Positions 6,472 to 13,602 of a DNA stretch of 21,534 nucleotides are shown one piece after another. The first letter of the stretch is position 1. Every line of letters starts with the position of its first letter. The DNA comes from JBBFMJ01 sp037441225 (lineage in GTDB: Bacteria; Acidobacteriota; Thermoanaerobaculia; UBA2201): the NCBI GenBank assembly GCA_037441225.1, contig JBBISU010000052.1, positions 1 to 21,534 on the forward strand, written 5' to 3'. A program made the position numbers and the translations under genes. The notes under the pieces are model-generated. The model searched no databases. It worked only from the letters and a program-made list of their open reading frames with translations, and was not told the DNA's origin.

Positions 6472-7176
6472 ATGAAAAAGGTATTTTTATTTTGTATAGT
6501 TTTTCTTTCTTTAAGTTTATTTTCTCAAAAAAAGGAGGAAGCTATGTCAAGCAATATTTATTGGCTAAGCCATGATTCAATTTTAATTCAATTTAATTTA
6601 AAAAACATTTACTTTGACCCTTATCAAATTTCAAAAAAATCACCTCCCGCTGACTATGTATTCATTTCTCATGAGCATTTTGATCATTTGTCAATTGAGG
6701 ATTTAAAGATAATTGTAAATCCAAAGACAAAGATAGTCATTCCTTCTCAGTGGGTTTCAAAAGTTAAAGAATTAAAATGTGAGGTTTTAGGTGTAAAAGC
6801 AGGGGATAAAACAAAGGTAAATGATTTTGAACTTCAAGTTGTTCCTGCTTACAACCCAAAAAAGCAATTCCATCCAAAAAATTATGGAGGTGTTGGATAT
6901 ATTGTCAAAATTGGAGAAACAGTTTATTATCATGCAGGGGATACTGATTTGATACCTGAAATGAAGGATTTCCCTCCAATTGATGTTGCTTTTATCCCTG
7001 TCTCTGGAACTTATGTTATGGATGTAAAGGAAGCAATTGAAGCAACAAAGATTATGAAAATAAAGAAAGCAATCCCAATGCATTATGGTGCAATTGTGGG
7101 TTCTGAAGAAGATGCTGAAAATTTTAAAAAAGGTGCAAACTGCCCAGTAGAAATATTAAAAAAGCATAGTTTTTAA
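6472..7176 (+). CDS. metallo-beta-lactamase-fold hydrolase, likely two start sites
   Basis: A COG2220/UlaG-like metal-dependent hydrolase. The zinc motif HxHxDH is seen as HEHFDH (residues 67-72 from ATG 6472), followed by YHAGDTD and the C-terminal IPMHYG, which supply the remaining metal ligands. The substrate is unknown. From ATG 6472 the protein is 234 aa and starts with a signal peptide (MKKVFLFCIVFLSLSLFSQ). A second in-frame ATG at 6544 follows a perfect AGGAGG (6533-6538) by 5 nt and gives a 210-aa cytosolic form starting MSSNIYWLSHDS, which is where homologues of this family normally begin. Both starts look real. The gene ends 1 bp from the convergent PHP phosphatase. Confidence 0.88.
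   Translation: MKKVFLFCIVFLSLSLFSQKKEEAMSSNIYWLSHDSILIQFNLKNIYFDPYQISKKSPPADYVFISHEHFDHLSIEDLKIIVNPKTKIVIPSQWVSKVKELKCEVLGVKAGDKTKVNDFELQVVPAYNPKKQFHPKNYGGVGYIVKIGETVYYHAGDTDLIPEMKDFPPIDVAFIPVSGTYVMDVKEAIEATKIMKIKKAIPMHYGAIVGSEEDAENFKKGANCPVEILKKHSF
6533..6546 (+). promoter_or_regulatory. internal Shine-Dalgarno and start codon
   Basis: AGGAGG at 6533-6538 followed by AAGCT and ATG (6544-6546) is among the strongest ribosome-binding sites in the window, yet lies inside the reading frame just after the signal-peptide codons. It predicts a second, unexported form of the hydrolase. Confidence 0.6.
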
Positions 7177-7177
7177 T
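7155..7177. terminator. A-T hairpin at a convergent gene junction
   Basis: ATTAAAAA (7155-7162) and TTTTTAAT (7170-7177) form a perfect 8-bp stem with a 7-nt loop over the stop codon of the hydrolase, 1 bp from the stop of the opposite gene. The runs of T in either reading direction would serve as the U-tract. With no G-C pairs the stem is weak. Confidence 0.3.
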
Positions 7178-7942
7178 TTACCAAATTTTTTCTAATATTT
7201 TCTTTAAAATTTTTTTCTTCTTCTTTTCAACTTTAAATTCTTCAACTTCTTCATTAAATAGGACTGACCTTGCATTTTCTTTTAAGTATTCAACAAAATT
7301 GCTGCTTTCCCAAAATTCAATTTTTTCATAAGCTTCCTTTAAAAAAGGAATCCTTTTTCTTGGAGAATGCCCATCAGAGGCAATTAAATGTATTATTTTT
7401 GCTTTAACTAATTCATAACAAAAATCTTGAACTGTCTCACCAAAGTAGCCAGTAATTGATGCAGAAGTCAATTGGAGCAAATTTCCTTGCTCAAATAACT
7501 TAAATAATAATTCTTTTTTTTCTCTAAAAACCTCATATCTTTCTGGATGGGTTATAATTGGGGTATATCCTTCAGCTCTTAATGAAAACAACATATTTTC
7601 TAATTCCTCTGAGTTAAAAAATTCTGGAGGTTCTATTAAAACATATCTCCCATTGTTAATTGTCAAAGCACTTCCTTCTTTTAAATATTTTATTGTCTCT
7701 GGTGTTAAATGCAAATCAGTTCCAAGATAAAGATTTATATCTTTAACTTTGCTTTTAAATTCTTCAAACTTTTCTTTAATCTTTTCAATTTCAGGAAAAT
7801 AAAAATCAGGATAAATATGGGGAGTTGCAACAATATGATTTATTCCGCCGTTTTTTGCAATCTCAGCCATTTTAATTGCTTCTTCCCAGTTTTTTGCTCC
7901 ATCGTCTAATTCAGGAAGTATATGGCAATGCAAATCAATCAT
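7178..7942 (-). CDS. CpsB/CapC/YwqE-like PHP-domain tyrosine phosphatase
   Basis: A 254-residue metal-dependent phosphatase of the PHP superfamily. The expected metal ligands are all visible: DLHCH (H5, H7), ATPH (H42), ITHPER (H132) and SDGH (D190, H192), the last followed by the family-typical SPRKR. Relatives such as Bacillus YwqE and Streptococcus CpsB dephosphorylate tyrosine kinases that control polysaccharide export. The C-terminus is very lysine-rich. GGAGGAG precedes the ATG, which overlaps the gpsA stop as ATGA. No capsule or tyrosine kinase gene is in the window, so its partner is unknown; another PHP-type phosphoesterase activity is possible. Confidence 0.85.
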   Translation of the reverse strand: MIDLHCHILPELDDGAKNWEEAIKMAEIAKNGGINHIVATPHIYPDFYFPEIEKIKEKFEEFKSKVKDINLYLGTDLHLTPETIKYLKEGSALTINNGRYVLIEPPEFFNSEELENMLFSLRAEGYTPIITHPERYEVFREKKELLFKLFEQGNLLQLTSASITGYFGETVQDFCYELVKAKIIHLIASDGHSPRKRIPFLKEAYEKIEFWESSNFVEYLKENARSVLFNEEVEEFKVEKKKKKILKKILEKIW

Positions 7943-8937
7943 AACTTTGTCTCCTCCTTTAATTCTCTTAACATTAAATTTTCAATTGCTTCTTCCAAAG
8001 AAATACTTTCATATAAAATTTTATAAAGGGCTTCTGCAATTGGCATCACAATTTTATTTTCCTTTGAAATTTTATGGACTGCTTTTAAAGTATATACACC
8101 TTCTGCAACCATATTCATATTTTTAATAATAGAATTTAAATTTTCTCCTTTACCAATTTTATAACCCACTTGGAAATTTCTTGAATTTGAAGAAGAAGAA
8201 GTCAAAACCAAGTCCCCAAAACCAGCAAGCCCTGATAAGGTCTTTTCCTTTCCACCAAAATACAAACAAAACCTTTTCATTTCATGGAGTGCCCTTGTTA
8301 GATAAGAAGCCCAGGAATTTACTCCTAATTCCAATGCTTTAATTATACCAGAACCAATTGCATAAATATTTTTAAGTGCTCCTGCCAGTTCAACACCAAT
8401 TATATCTTTTGATCTATAAAACCTGAATTTTTTTGAGGAAAATTTTTCTTGAAGGTCTTTTGAAAAATTTTCATTTCTTGATGCAAAGACCGCAGCAGAA
8501 GGAACTCCCTTTGCAACTTCAATTGCAAAGGTTGGACCTGATAGTGTGGCAATATTTTTTACCTTTCCTTTTAGTTCTTCTCTCATTATAGTTGAGGGGA
8601 TTTTCAAGGTTTCTATCTCAATCCCTTTTGAACAATTAACAAAATCTTTTTTCCCTTTTAAATTAAAAAATAAATCTTTTAAAATTCCCCTTAAAAATTG
8701 AACTGGAACTGTTAAAAAAATTATTTCTTTTTCATTAAAACTTGAAAAATCCTTCAAAAATTCTACATTTTCTTTAAACTTTACACCTTTTAAAAAAAAT
8801 GTATTTTCCCTTTTTTTAATTAAATCTTCATACAATTCTTCTTCCCTTACCCATAGAGATACTTTAAAATCCAAATTTGAAAAATAATAAGCAAGAGCAG
8901 AACCCCAAGAACCAGCACCAATAATTCCAATCTTCAA
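7939..8937 (-). CDS. gpsA: glycerol-3-phosphate dehydrogenase [NAD(P)+]
   Basis: Cytosolic enzyme that reduces dihydroxyacetone phosphate to sn-glycerol-3-phosphate, the backbone of phospholipids. The N-terminal Rossmann domain has GAGSWG (residues 7-12); NCSKGIE (101-107) and LSGPTFAIEVAKG (132-144) are family signatures; VELAGALKNIYAIG contains the catalytic lysine (K189), and SGLAGFGDLVLT with SRNFQVG binds substrate and cofactor. The 332 aa are of normal length. It lies between plsY and the PHP phosphatase with 4-bp overlaps on both sides, so translation is coupled, and its product is the direct substrate of PlsY encoded next to it. Confidence 0.96.
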   Translation of the reverse strand: MKIGIIGAGSWGSALAYYFSNLDFKVSLWVREEELYEDLIKKRENTFFLKGVKFKENVEFLKDFSSFNEKEIIFLTVPVQFLRGILKDLFFNLKGKKDFVNCSKGIEIETLKIPSTIMREELKGKVKNIATLSGPTFAIEVAKGVPSAAVFASRNENFSKDLQEKFSSKKFRFYRSKDIIGVELAGALKNIYAIGSGIIKALELGVNSWASYLTRALHEMKRFCLYFGGKEKTLSGLAGFGDLVLTSSSSNSRNFQVGYKIGKGENLNSIIKNMNMVAEGVYTLKAVHKISKENKIVMPIAEALYKILYESISLEEAIENLMLRELKEETKL

Positions 8938-9527
8938 ATTTTCCTCCCAAATTTTAACTCTTTTCCTTCTATCAATCTTTTTATATTTTCTTTATGCTTT
9001 ACAATAATTAAAATACAAATACAAACAGAATAAATTAAAAACCATTCGTTTACATTTAAAAAATAAGAAACAGGAGGAAAAAGAGCTGATGAAATAAGGG
9101 AACTTAAAGAAACATACCTGAAAATTATTAAAACAATTATAAAAATTAAAAGGGAAATTAAGGCAGGGATTGGTGCAATTTTAAAAAAAACCCCAAAAGA
9201 TGTAGAAATGCCTTTTCCTCCTTTAAAGGATAAAAAGGGGGTAAACATATGGCCTAAAACAGCTAAAAGCCCTGAAAGACCTATGAGGGAAGGATAAAAT
9301 GTTATCATCATTAAAATCCAAACAGCCAGATAACCTTTGAAAGAATCCAATAAAAAAGTAATAAAACCACCTATGAGCCCCAACTTCCTTGAAACATTTG
9401 TAGCGCCAATATTCCCACTTCCAATTTTTCTTATATCTTCTTTTGAAAATAAATAAGTGATTAAGTATCCAAAAGGTATGGCACCAAGAAAAAAAGCAAA
9501 TATTAAAAAGATTATTATTTTAAACAT
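8934..9527 (-). CDS. plsY: acyl-phosphate:glycerol-3-phosphate acyltransferase PlsY
   Basis: Integral membrane enzyme that transfers an acyl chain from acyl-phosphate to glycerol-3-phosphate, giving lysophosphatidic acid. Five or so hydrophobic segments are spread over 197 aa. The cytoplasmic loop motifs are clear: KIGSGNIGATNVSR (about residues 34-47), GHMFTPFLSFKGGKGIST (92-109) and the C-terminal HKENIKRLIEGKE. Length and motif order are those of the family. It overlaps thpR by 13 bp upstream and gpsA by 4 bp downstream; pairing of plsY with gpsA is common in bacteria. Confidence 0.96.
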   Translation of the reverse strand: MFKIIIFLIFAFFLGAIPFGYLITYLFSKEDIRKIGSGNIGATNVSRKLGLIGGFITFLLDSFKGYLAVWILMMITFYPSLIGLSGLLAVLGHMFTPFLSFKGGKGISTSFGVFFKIAPIPALISLLIFIIVLIIFRYVSLSSLISSALFPPVSYFLNVNEWFLIYSVCICILIIVKHKENIKRLIEGKELKFGRKI

Positions 9528-10066
9528 TTAATCTCCTTTAATGGAATATAAGTTGGCCCTTCTGGTTTTAAAATACTTTGAAATAGAACTATCTCTGAAA
9601 TTAAAAAGGGTTTAAAATTTGCCTTTGAAAGTTCTTCTATGTGTTTATTAAAGTCCTCCATATTTGGTGGAAATTTAAACCTTGCAAGTGTAAGGTGTGC
9701 TTTAAATTCTCTTTCTTCCTTTTCAAAACCATCTTTTTTAAAAATTTCTTCTATTTCTCTTTGATAATTTAAAAGTTCCAAATCTTCTTTAAATTTTAAA
9801 AACAAAACCCTTGGTTTTTTCTCCTGTGGAAAAGAAGAAGCCCCTTCAAAAGGCAATTCTTTATATTTTAAGGGAGATAAAATTTTTTCAAAGTTTTCAA
9901 TTAAATTTTTTGCTTTTTTTTCTTCCACTTCACCTAAAAATTTCAAAGTAATGTGCAAATTTTCAACCTTAACCCAACTGGCTTTAAAGGGTTTTTTGTT
10001 TTTATAAAAGTTATTTATTTGTTCCTTTAATTCCTTTGATGCAGGAAAAGCTAAAAATAATCTCAT
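9515..10066 (-). CDS. thpR: RNA 2',3'-cyclic phosphodiesterase (2H family)
   Basis: A 183-residue member of the 2H phosphoesterase superfamily, formerly called 2'-5' RNA ligase. The two catalytic HxTx motifs are HITL (H38, T40) in the block ENLHITLKFLGEV and HLTL (H124, T126) in FKAHLTLARF. The enzyme opens 2',3'-cyclic phosphate ends of RNA; its biological role in bacteria is not settled. It overlaps cinA by 4 bp (ATGA) and plsY by 13 bp. Adjacency to cinA is also seen in other bacteria. Confidence 0.92.
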   Translation of the reverse strand: MRLFLAFPASKELKEQINNFYKNKKPFKASWVKVENLHITLKFLGEVEEKKAKNLIENFEKILSPLKYKELPFEGASSFPQEKKPRVLFLKFKEDLELLNYQREIEEIFKKDGFEKEEREFKAHLTLARFKFPPNMEDFNKHIEELSKANFKPFLISEIVLFQSILKPEGPTYIPLKEIKCLK

Positions 10067-11271
10067 AATAAAACCTTTCTTAATAAATTTAAAGCAAAAT
10101 TTATTGAAAATTTTTGAATCCTTTCCCTTGAACCTGAAAATTGAAATTTTTGAACATTTGTTTTTTCATCTATTGTTACTCCTATAAAAACTGTTCCAAC
10201 TGGCTTTTGCTGGCTCCCTCCCTCTGGTCCTGCTATTCCTGTTATTGAAATACCAATATCAGAATTAAATTTTTCTTTAACTCTTTCTGCCATCTCCTTT
10301 GCAACTTCCAAGCTAACAGCACCAAATTTTTCAATTAAAATCTTTGGAACACCTAAAATCTCTTCTTTTGCTTCATTGCTATATACAATTGCCCCACCTT
10401 TTAAAAATTTTGATATGCCTGGGACTTTCACAAGTTCATAGGTTAATCCACCTCCTGTGCAGGATTCTGCAATTGAAATACTTTTATCCTTTTCCTTTAA
10501 AAGTTCAAAGATTGTTTCATTTAATTTCTTTTTTTCAAAAGAAAATATCTCTTCTTTAAACAAGTTATTAATCTCTTCATCTAACAATTGGAACCTTTCT
10601 TTATCTTTTTCCATAATAGTTATTGAAACAATTCCATAAGAAGCAAGGATTGTCAAATTTATTGGCTTAAAATTTTCATAAATTCTTTGAAGTTTTTCTT
10701 CTACATAGGATTCAAAAACCCCCACCAGATTATAAGTCCTTCTAAATGAATTTTTAATTTTTTTATTGTTCAAGAAAGGAATGAGATAATTATTGAGCAT
10801 AAATTTAAATTCTTCTGGCACTCCAGGAAAAGCAAAAATTTTTTTTCTACCCTTTTCAATAAAAATTCCAGGGGCAGTTCCTTTTTCATTTTTTAAAACT
10901 TTTGAGGACTCGGGAATATAAAATTGATTTTTTGCAATCTCTCTTAATAAAACTCCCCTCCTCTCAAAATCCCTTTTTATTTCTTCCCACAAATTTTTTT
11001 TAAATTTTAAAGGGCACTTCAAATACTTTGAAAGCCCTTCCCTTGTAATGTCATCTTTTGTAGGTCCCAAACCACCACTTAATATTATTAAATCACAACT
11101 TTTTAAAAACCTTAAAGATTCTAATAAATCTTTTATATCATCCCTTATAATTATCTCCTTATCTATTTCCAAACCAAAATCAGATAAAACTGATGCTAAT
11201 TCATTTTTATTGCTATCAAATTTATATTCCCATAAAAGTTCACTTCCTATGGCAACATATCCAATTTTCAT
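10063..11271 (-). CDS. cinA: CinA: two-domain NMN/ADP-ribose metabolism protein
   Basis: A full-length, 402-residue CinA. The N-terminal domain is of the molybdopterin-binding (COG1058) fold, with ILSGGLGPTKDD (about residues 63-74), and in studied homologues hydrolyses ADP-ribose or related pyrophosphates. The C-terminal PncC domain, beginning about residue 265 with SIAESCTGGGLTYEL and ending with ITGIAGPEGGSQQKPVGTV, deamidates nicotinamide mononucleotide to recycle NAD. It is often linked with competence and recA in other genomes; here recA is not next to it and thpR follows. It overlaps both neighbours by 4 bp. Confidence 0.95.
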   Translation of the reverse strand: MKIGYVAIGSELLWEYKFDSNKNELASVLSDFGLEIDKEIIIRDDIKDLLESLRFLKSCDLIILSGGLGPTKDDITREGLSKYLKCPLKFKKNLWEEIKRDFERRGVLLREIAKNQFYIPESSKVLKNEKGTAPGIFIEKGRKKIFAFPGVPEEFKFMLNNYLIPFLNNKKIKNSFRRTYNLVGVFESYVEEKLQRIYENFKPINLTILASYGIVSITIMEKDKERFQLLDEEINNLFKEEIFSFEKKKLNETIFELLKEKDKSISIAESCTGGGLTYELVKVPGISKFLKGGAIVYSNEAKEEILGVPKILIEKFGAVSLEVAKEMAERVKEKFNSDIGISITGIAGPEGGSQQKPVGTVFIGVTIDEKTNVQKFQFSGSRERIQKFSINFALNLLRKVLL

Positions 11272-12167
11272 AAAAATTCACCATAAATCATATAATATAA
11301 TGGTTTAATAATAAAGGAAAGCAAACTCCCTTTTATTTTCTTTTCTGAAACAAAAGACCAAAATCTTATTATACTTTCATATAAAAAATAAAGAAAAACC
11401 AAAAAATGGGGAAGAATAAAATATAAAACATCCTGCCTTTGCATCACTCTAATTAAATCAAAAATTATTGAGGGAAAAGAAACAAAAAATGTAAGGATAA
11501 TAGATAAATAAAAATTAAATTTCAAATTATACCTTTCATATCTTAAAAGTGAATACTGGTATTTTTCAGGAAGAAAACCCCATAAAGGAGAAAGAATTAT
11601 TGACAAATCAGAAGAAATATTGAAATTTTTTTCCTTTTCTTTATCATATTCAGGAAACCTTTCATCAGACCTTTCAAGTTTAAAAAAATGAGTTATTTCT
11701 AATCTCAAATGTTTTGATATTTTATAGTTTCTTTCATTATAAGATAATCCTCCCCATTTAAGCCAATGGGGTTTTGGACAAGGCGAATGTATTATCAAAA
11801 CCTTATCAATTTCTAATATATCATCATTAAAATCCTTATTTTCCTTTAATTTTAGCAAATATTTGTAAAACAAAGAAAAAACAAAAAATCCTTTCTTTTT
11901 TTTAAAAATCATAAGAACAAATCTAACTATGCTATCAATTATTAATATTGAAAAAAAAATTGTGATTAAAATTATCCAGAATTTTCCAGGCTTAAACTTT
12001 AAATAAAAACCAAGAAAGGAAGCCCAGAAAATAATAGAAATGATAATTGTAAAAAAAGAAGATAAGAAATTAAAATAAAACATTTTTAAATTGTTTTTTT
12101 CTCCATAAGTTTCTTGAAAAATTTTTGGCAAAAAGCCTATTAAAAAAGCATCTAATATCTTTTTCAT
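11268..12167 (-). CDS. membrane protein of unknown function
   Basis: I do not recognise this 299-residue protein. Four membrane segments are visible: about residues 29-55, 60-86, 218-240 and 247-270, in two hairpins. Between them lies a soluble region of about 120 residues, rich in charged and aromatic residues, with SPCPKPHWLKWGG and ERSDERFPEYDK as its most distinctive parts. There is no signal peptide and no nucleotide-binding motif. It is held in the operon by 4-bp overlaps with the epimerase gene upstream and cinA downstream, so it is almost certainly expressed with them. Confidence 0.85.
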   Translation of the reverse strand: MKKILDAFLIGFLPKIFQETYGEKNNLKMFYFNFLSSFFTIIISIIFWASFLGFYLKFKPGKFWIILITIFFSILIIDSIVRFVLMIFKKKKGFFVFSLFYKYLLKLKENKDFNDDILEIDKVLIIHSPCPKPHWLKWGGLSYNERNYKISKHLRLEITHFFKLERSDERFPEYDKEKEKNFNISSDLSIILSPLWGFLPEKYQYSLLRYERYNLKFNFYLSIILTFFVSFPSIIFDLIRVMQRQDVLYFILPHFLVFLYFLYESIIRFWSFVSEKKIKGSLLSFIIKPLYYMIYGEFL

Positions 12168-13069
12168 TTCCCTTTAAATGTCAATTCTTTAAAAACTTTT
12201 TCAATACTCAAATAAGAAAAATCAAAATTTTCATCTTTGAGTGCCTTGGGATAAACTTTTAAATTTTTGCCAATAATATTTTTTATTTCTTTTCCATAAA
12301 AAAGTTTTAGCAAAAAAAAGGGTATTTTAAATAAGACCCATTTTTTATGAGCCTTTGCCCATTCTTTAAAAAATTCTTTTGCTTTTACTGGATTTGGGGA
12401 TGTAAAATTATAGACACCTCCCTTACTATTTTCAAACAAAAATTCAAAAGCTCTTAAAAGATCTTTTTCATAAATCCAAGAAATATGATAATCACCACTA
12501 CCTGGAATTGCACCCAATCCAATTTTAAAAAGTTTATCCATTTTTCTAAACATTCCACCTTCTTTTCCAAGGACAACCCCAAAACGCAAAATAAAAAGCT
12601 TTATTGGCAATTCTTTTAGTGGTAAAAGCTCACTTTCCCAATCCTTTACAACATCTGCCAAAAAATCATTATCATAAGGGGAATTTTCATATATAAGATT
12701 ATTACTATCTTTATAAATTCCAATAGCAGAAGCTTGAAAAAAATATTTTGGATAATTTTTTGAATTTAAAATTGAATTTACAATTGCCCTTGTAGAATTT
12801 ATTCTGCTCTTGTATATTTTTTCTTTCTTTTTTTTATTAATTCTTCCATAGATAGTTTCCCCTGCCAAATTTACAAAGACATCTGTCTCCTTAAAAATAT
12901 CAGAACCCAATTTCTTCCCATCCCACAAAATGCAGTACTCGTTTCCAGAAAAACTATAAAAGCTTCCTAATCTTCTGCTTAAAATTAGAACTTTACTATC
13001 TTTAAAAGCAAGTTTTTTCCTTAAAATCTTTCCTATAAATCCCCTACCACCAGCAATACAAAAATTCAT
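12164..13069 (-). CDS. TIGR01777-family NAD(P)-dependent epimerase/dehydratase (SDR39U1/YfcH-like)
   Basis: A 301-residue extended short-chain dehydrogenase-like protein. The Rossmann motif GxxGxxG is GGRGFIG (residues 7-13). NLAGETIYGR, then KSRINSTRAIV, QASAIGIYKD and the block FGVVLGKEGGMFRKM with SWIYEKDLLRAFEF are typical of the TIGR01777 family, and the C-terminal part corresponds to DUF1731. The substrate in this family is not known. The YxxxK active site of classical SDRs is not obvious. It is the first gene of the seven-gene minus operon and starts right behind an extended -10 box without a Shine-Dalgarno. Confidence 0.9.
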   Translation of the reverse strand: MNFCIAGGRGFIGKILRKKLAFKDSKVLILSRRLGSFYSFSGNEYCILWDGKKLGSDIFKETDVFVNLAGETIYGRINKKKKEKIYKSRINSTRAIVNSILNSKNYPKYFFQASAIGIYKDSNNLIYENSPYDNDFLADVVKDWESELLPLKELPIKLFILRFGVVLGKEGGMFRKMDKLFKIGLGAIPGSGDYHISWIYEKDLLRAFEFLFENSKGGVYNFTSPNPVKAKEFFKEWAKAHKKWVLFKIPFFLLKLFYGKEIKNIIGKNLKVYPKALKDENFDFSYLSIEKVFKELTFKGK

Positions 13070-13075
13070 ACTTTT

Positions 13076-13084
13076 TTTATACCA
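13076..13084 (-). promoter_or_regulatory. extended -10 promoter of the minus operon, predicted leaderless
   Basis: On the minus strand TGGTATAAA runs from 13084 to 13076, an extended -10 box with a single mismatch. Six nt separate it from the ATG at 13069, so the transcript should start at the codon itself. No Shine-Dalgarno is present. Confidence 0.5.
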
Positions 13085-13094
13085 TATTTTAAAG

Positions 13095-13100
13095 TATAAT
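13095..13100 (+). promoter_or_regulatory. -10 box of the kdsC operon, predicted leaderless
   Basis: A perfect TATAAT lies 7 nt before the kdsC ATG at 13108. It is not preceded by TGn and no good -35 is seen. The polymerase footprint would overlap that of the divergent promoter at 13076-13084. Confidence 0.5.
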
Positions 13101-13107
13101 TCTATAT

Positions 13108-13602
13108 ATGATTGAAAAATTGAAAAAATTAAAGCTTTTTATCTTTGATATTGATGGAGTTTTAACAGATGGAAAACTTTTTTATTCCCCTTCAGGAGAA
13201 GAAATTAAAGTTTTCAATGTAAAAGATGGAATTGGCATCTGGCTCTTGAAAAAAGAAGGATTTAAAGTTGTTTTTCTCACTGGCAGAAAAGGGGATGCTT
13301 TAAAGGCAAGGGCAAGTGATTTAAAAATTGATTTATTAAAAGAAAATGTAAAAGAAAAAGAAAAGGTAATTGAAGATATTATGAAAAAATTTGGCTTCCA
13401 AAAAGAAGAAACATTTTTTATGACAGATGATGTTATTGATTTAAAAGCTTGTAAATTAGTTGGATTTGTGGCAACCCCTCAAGATGGAGCAGAAGAAGTA
13501 AAGAAAATTGCTGATTATATAACAAATAAAAAGGGAGGAGAAGGAGCTGTTAGGGAAATAATAGAAGAAATTCTAAAAGCAAAGGGGAAGTGGAATTTTT
13601 GA
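13108..13602 (+). CDS. kdsC: 3-deoxy-D-manno-octulosonate 8-phosphate phosphatase
   Basis: HAD-superfamily phosphatase releasing KDO from KDO-8-phosphate for the inner core of LPS. The catalytic motif is FIFDIDGVLTDG (nucleophile D14, acid/base D16), then the family-specific NVKDGIGIWLLKK, motif II LTGRK (T58) and a motif III MTDDVIDL (D107, D108), in which the Gly normally before the two Asp is Thr. With 164 aa and no cap domain it has the standard tetrameric KdsC size. No kdsA, kdsB or kdsD is nearby. It overlaps the next gene by 13 bp, and the downstream acyltransferase fits an LPS role. Confidence 0.92.
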   Translation: MIEKLKKLKLFIFDIDGVLTDGKLFYSPSGEEIKVFNVKDGIGIWLLKKEGFKVVFLTGRKGDALKARASDLKIDLLKENVKEKEKVIEDIMKKFGFQKEETFFMTDDVIDLKACKLVGFVATPQDGAEEVKKIADYITNKKGGEGAVREIIEEILKAKGKWNF

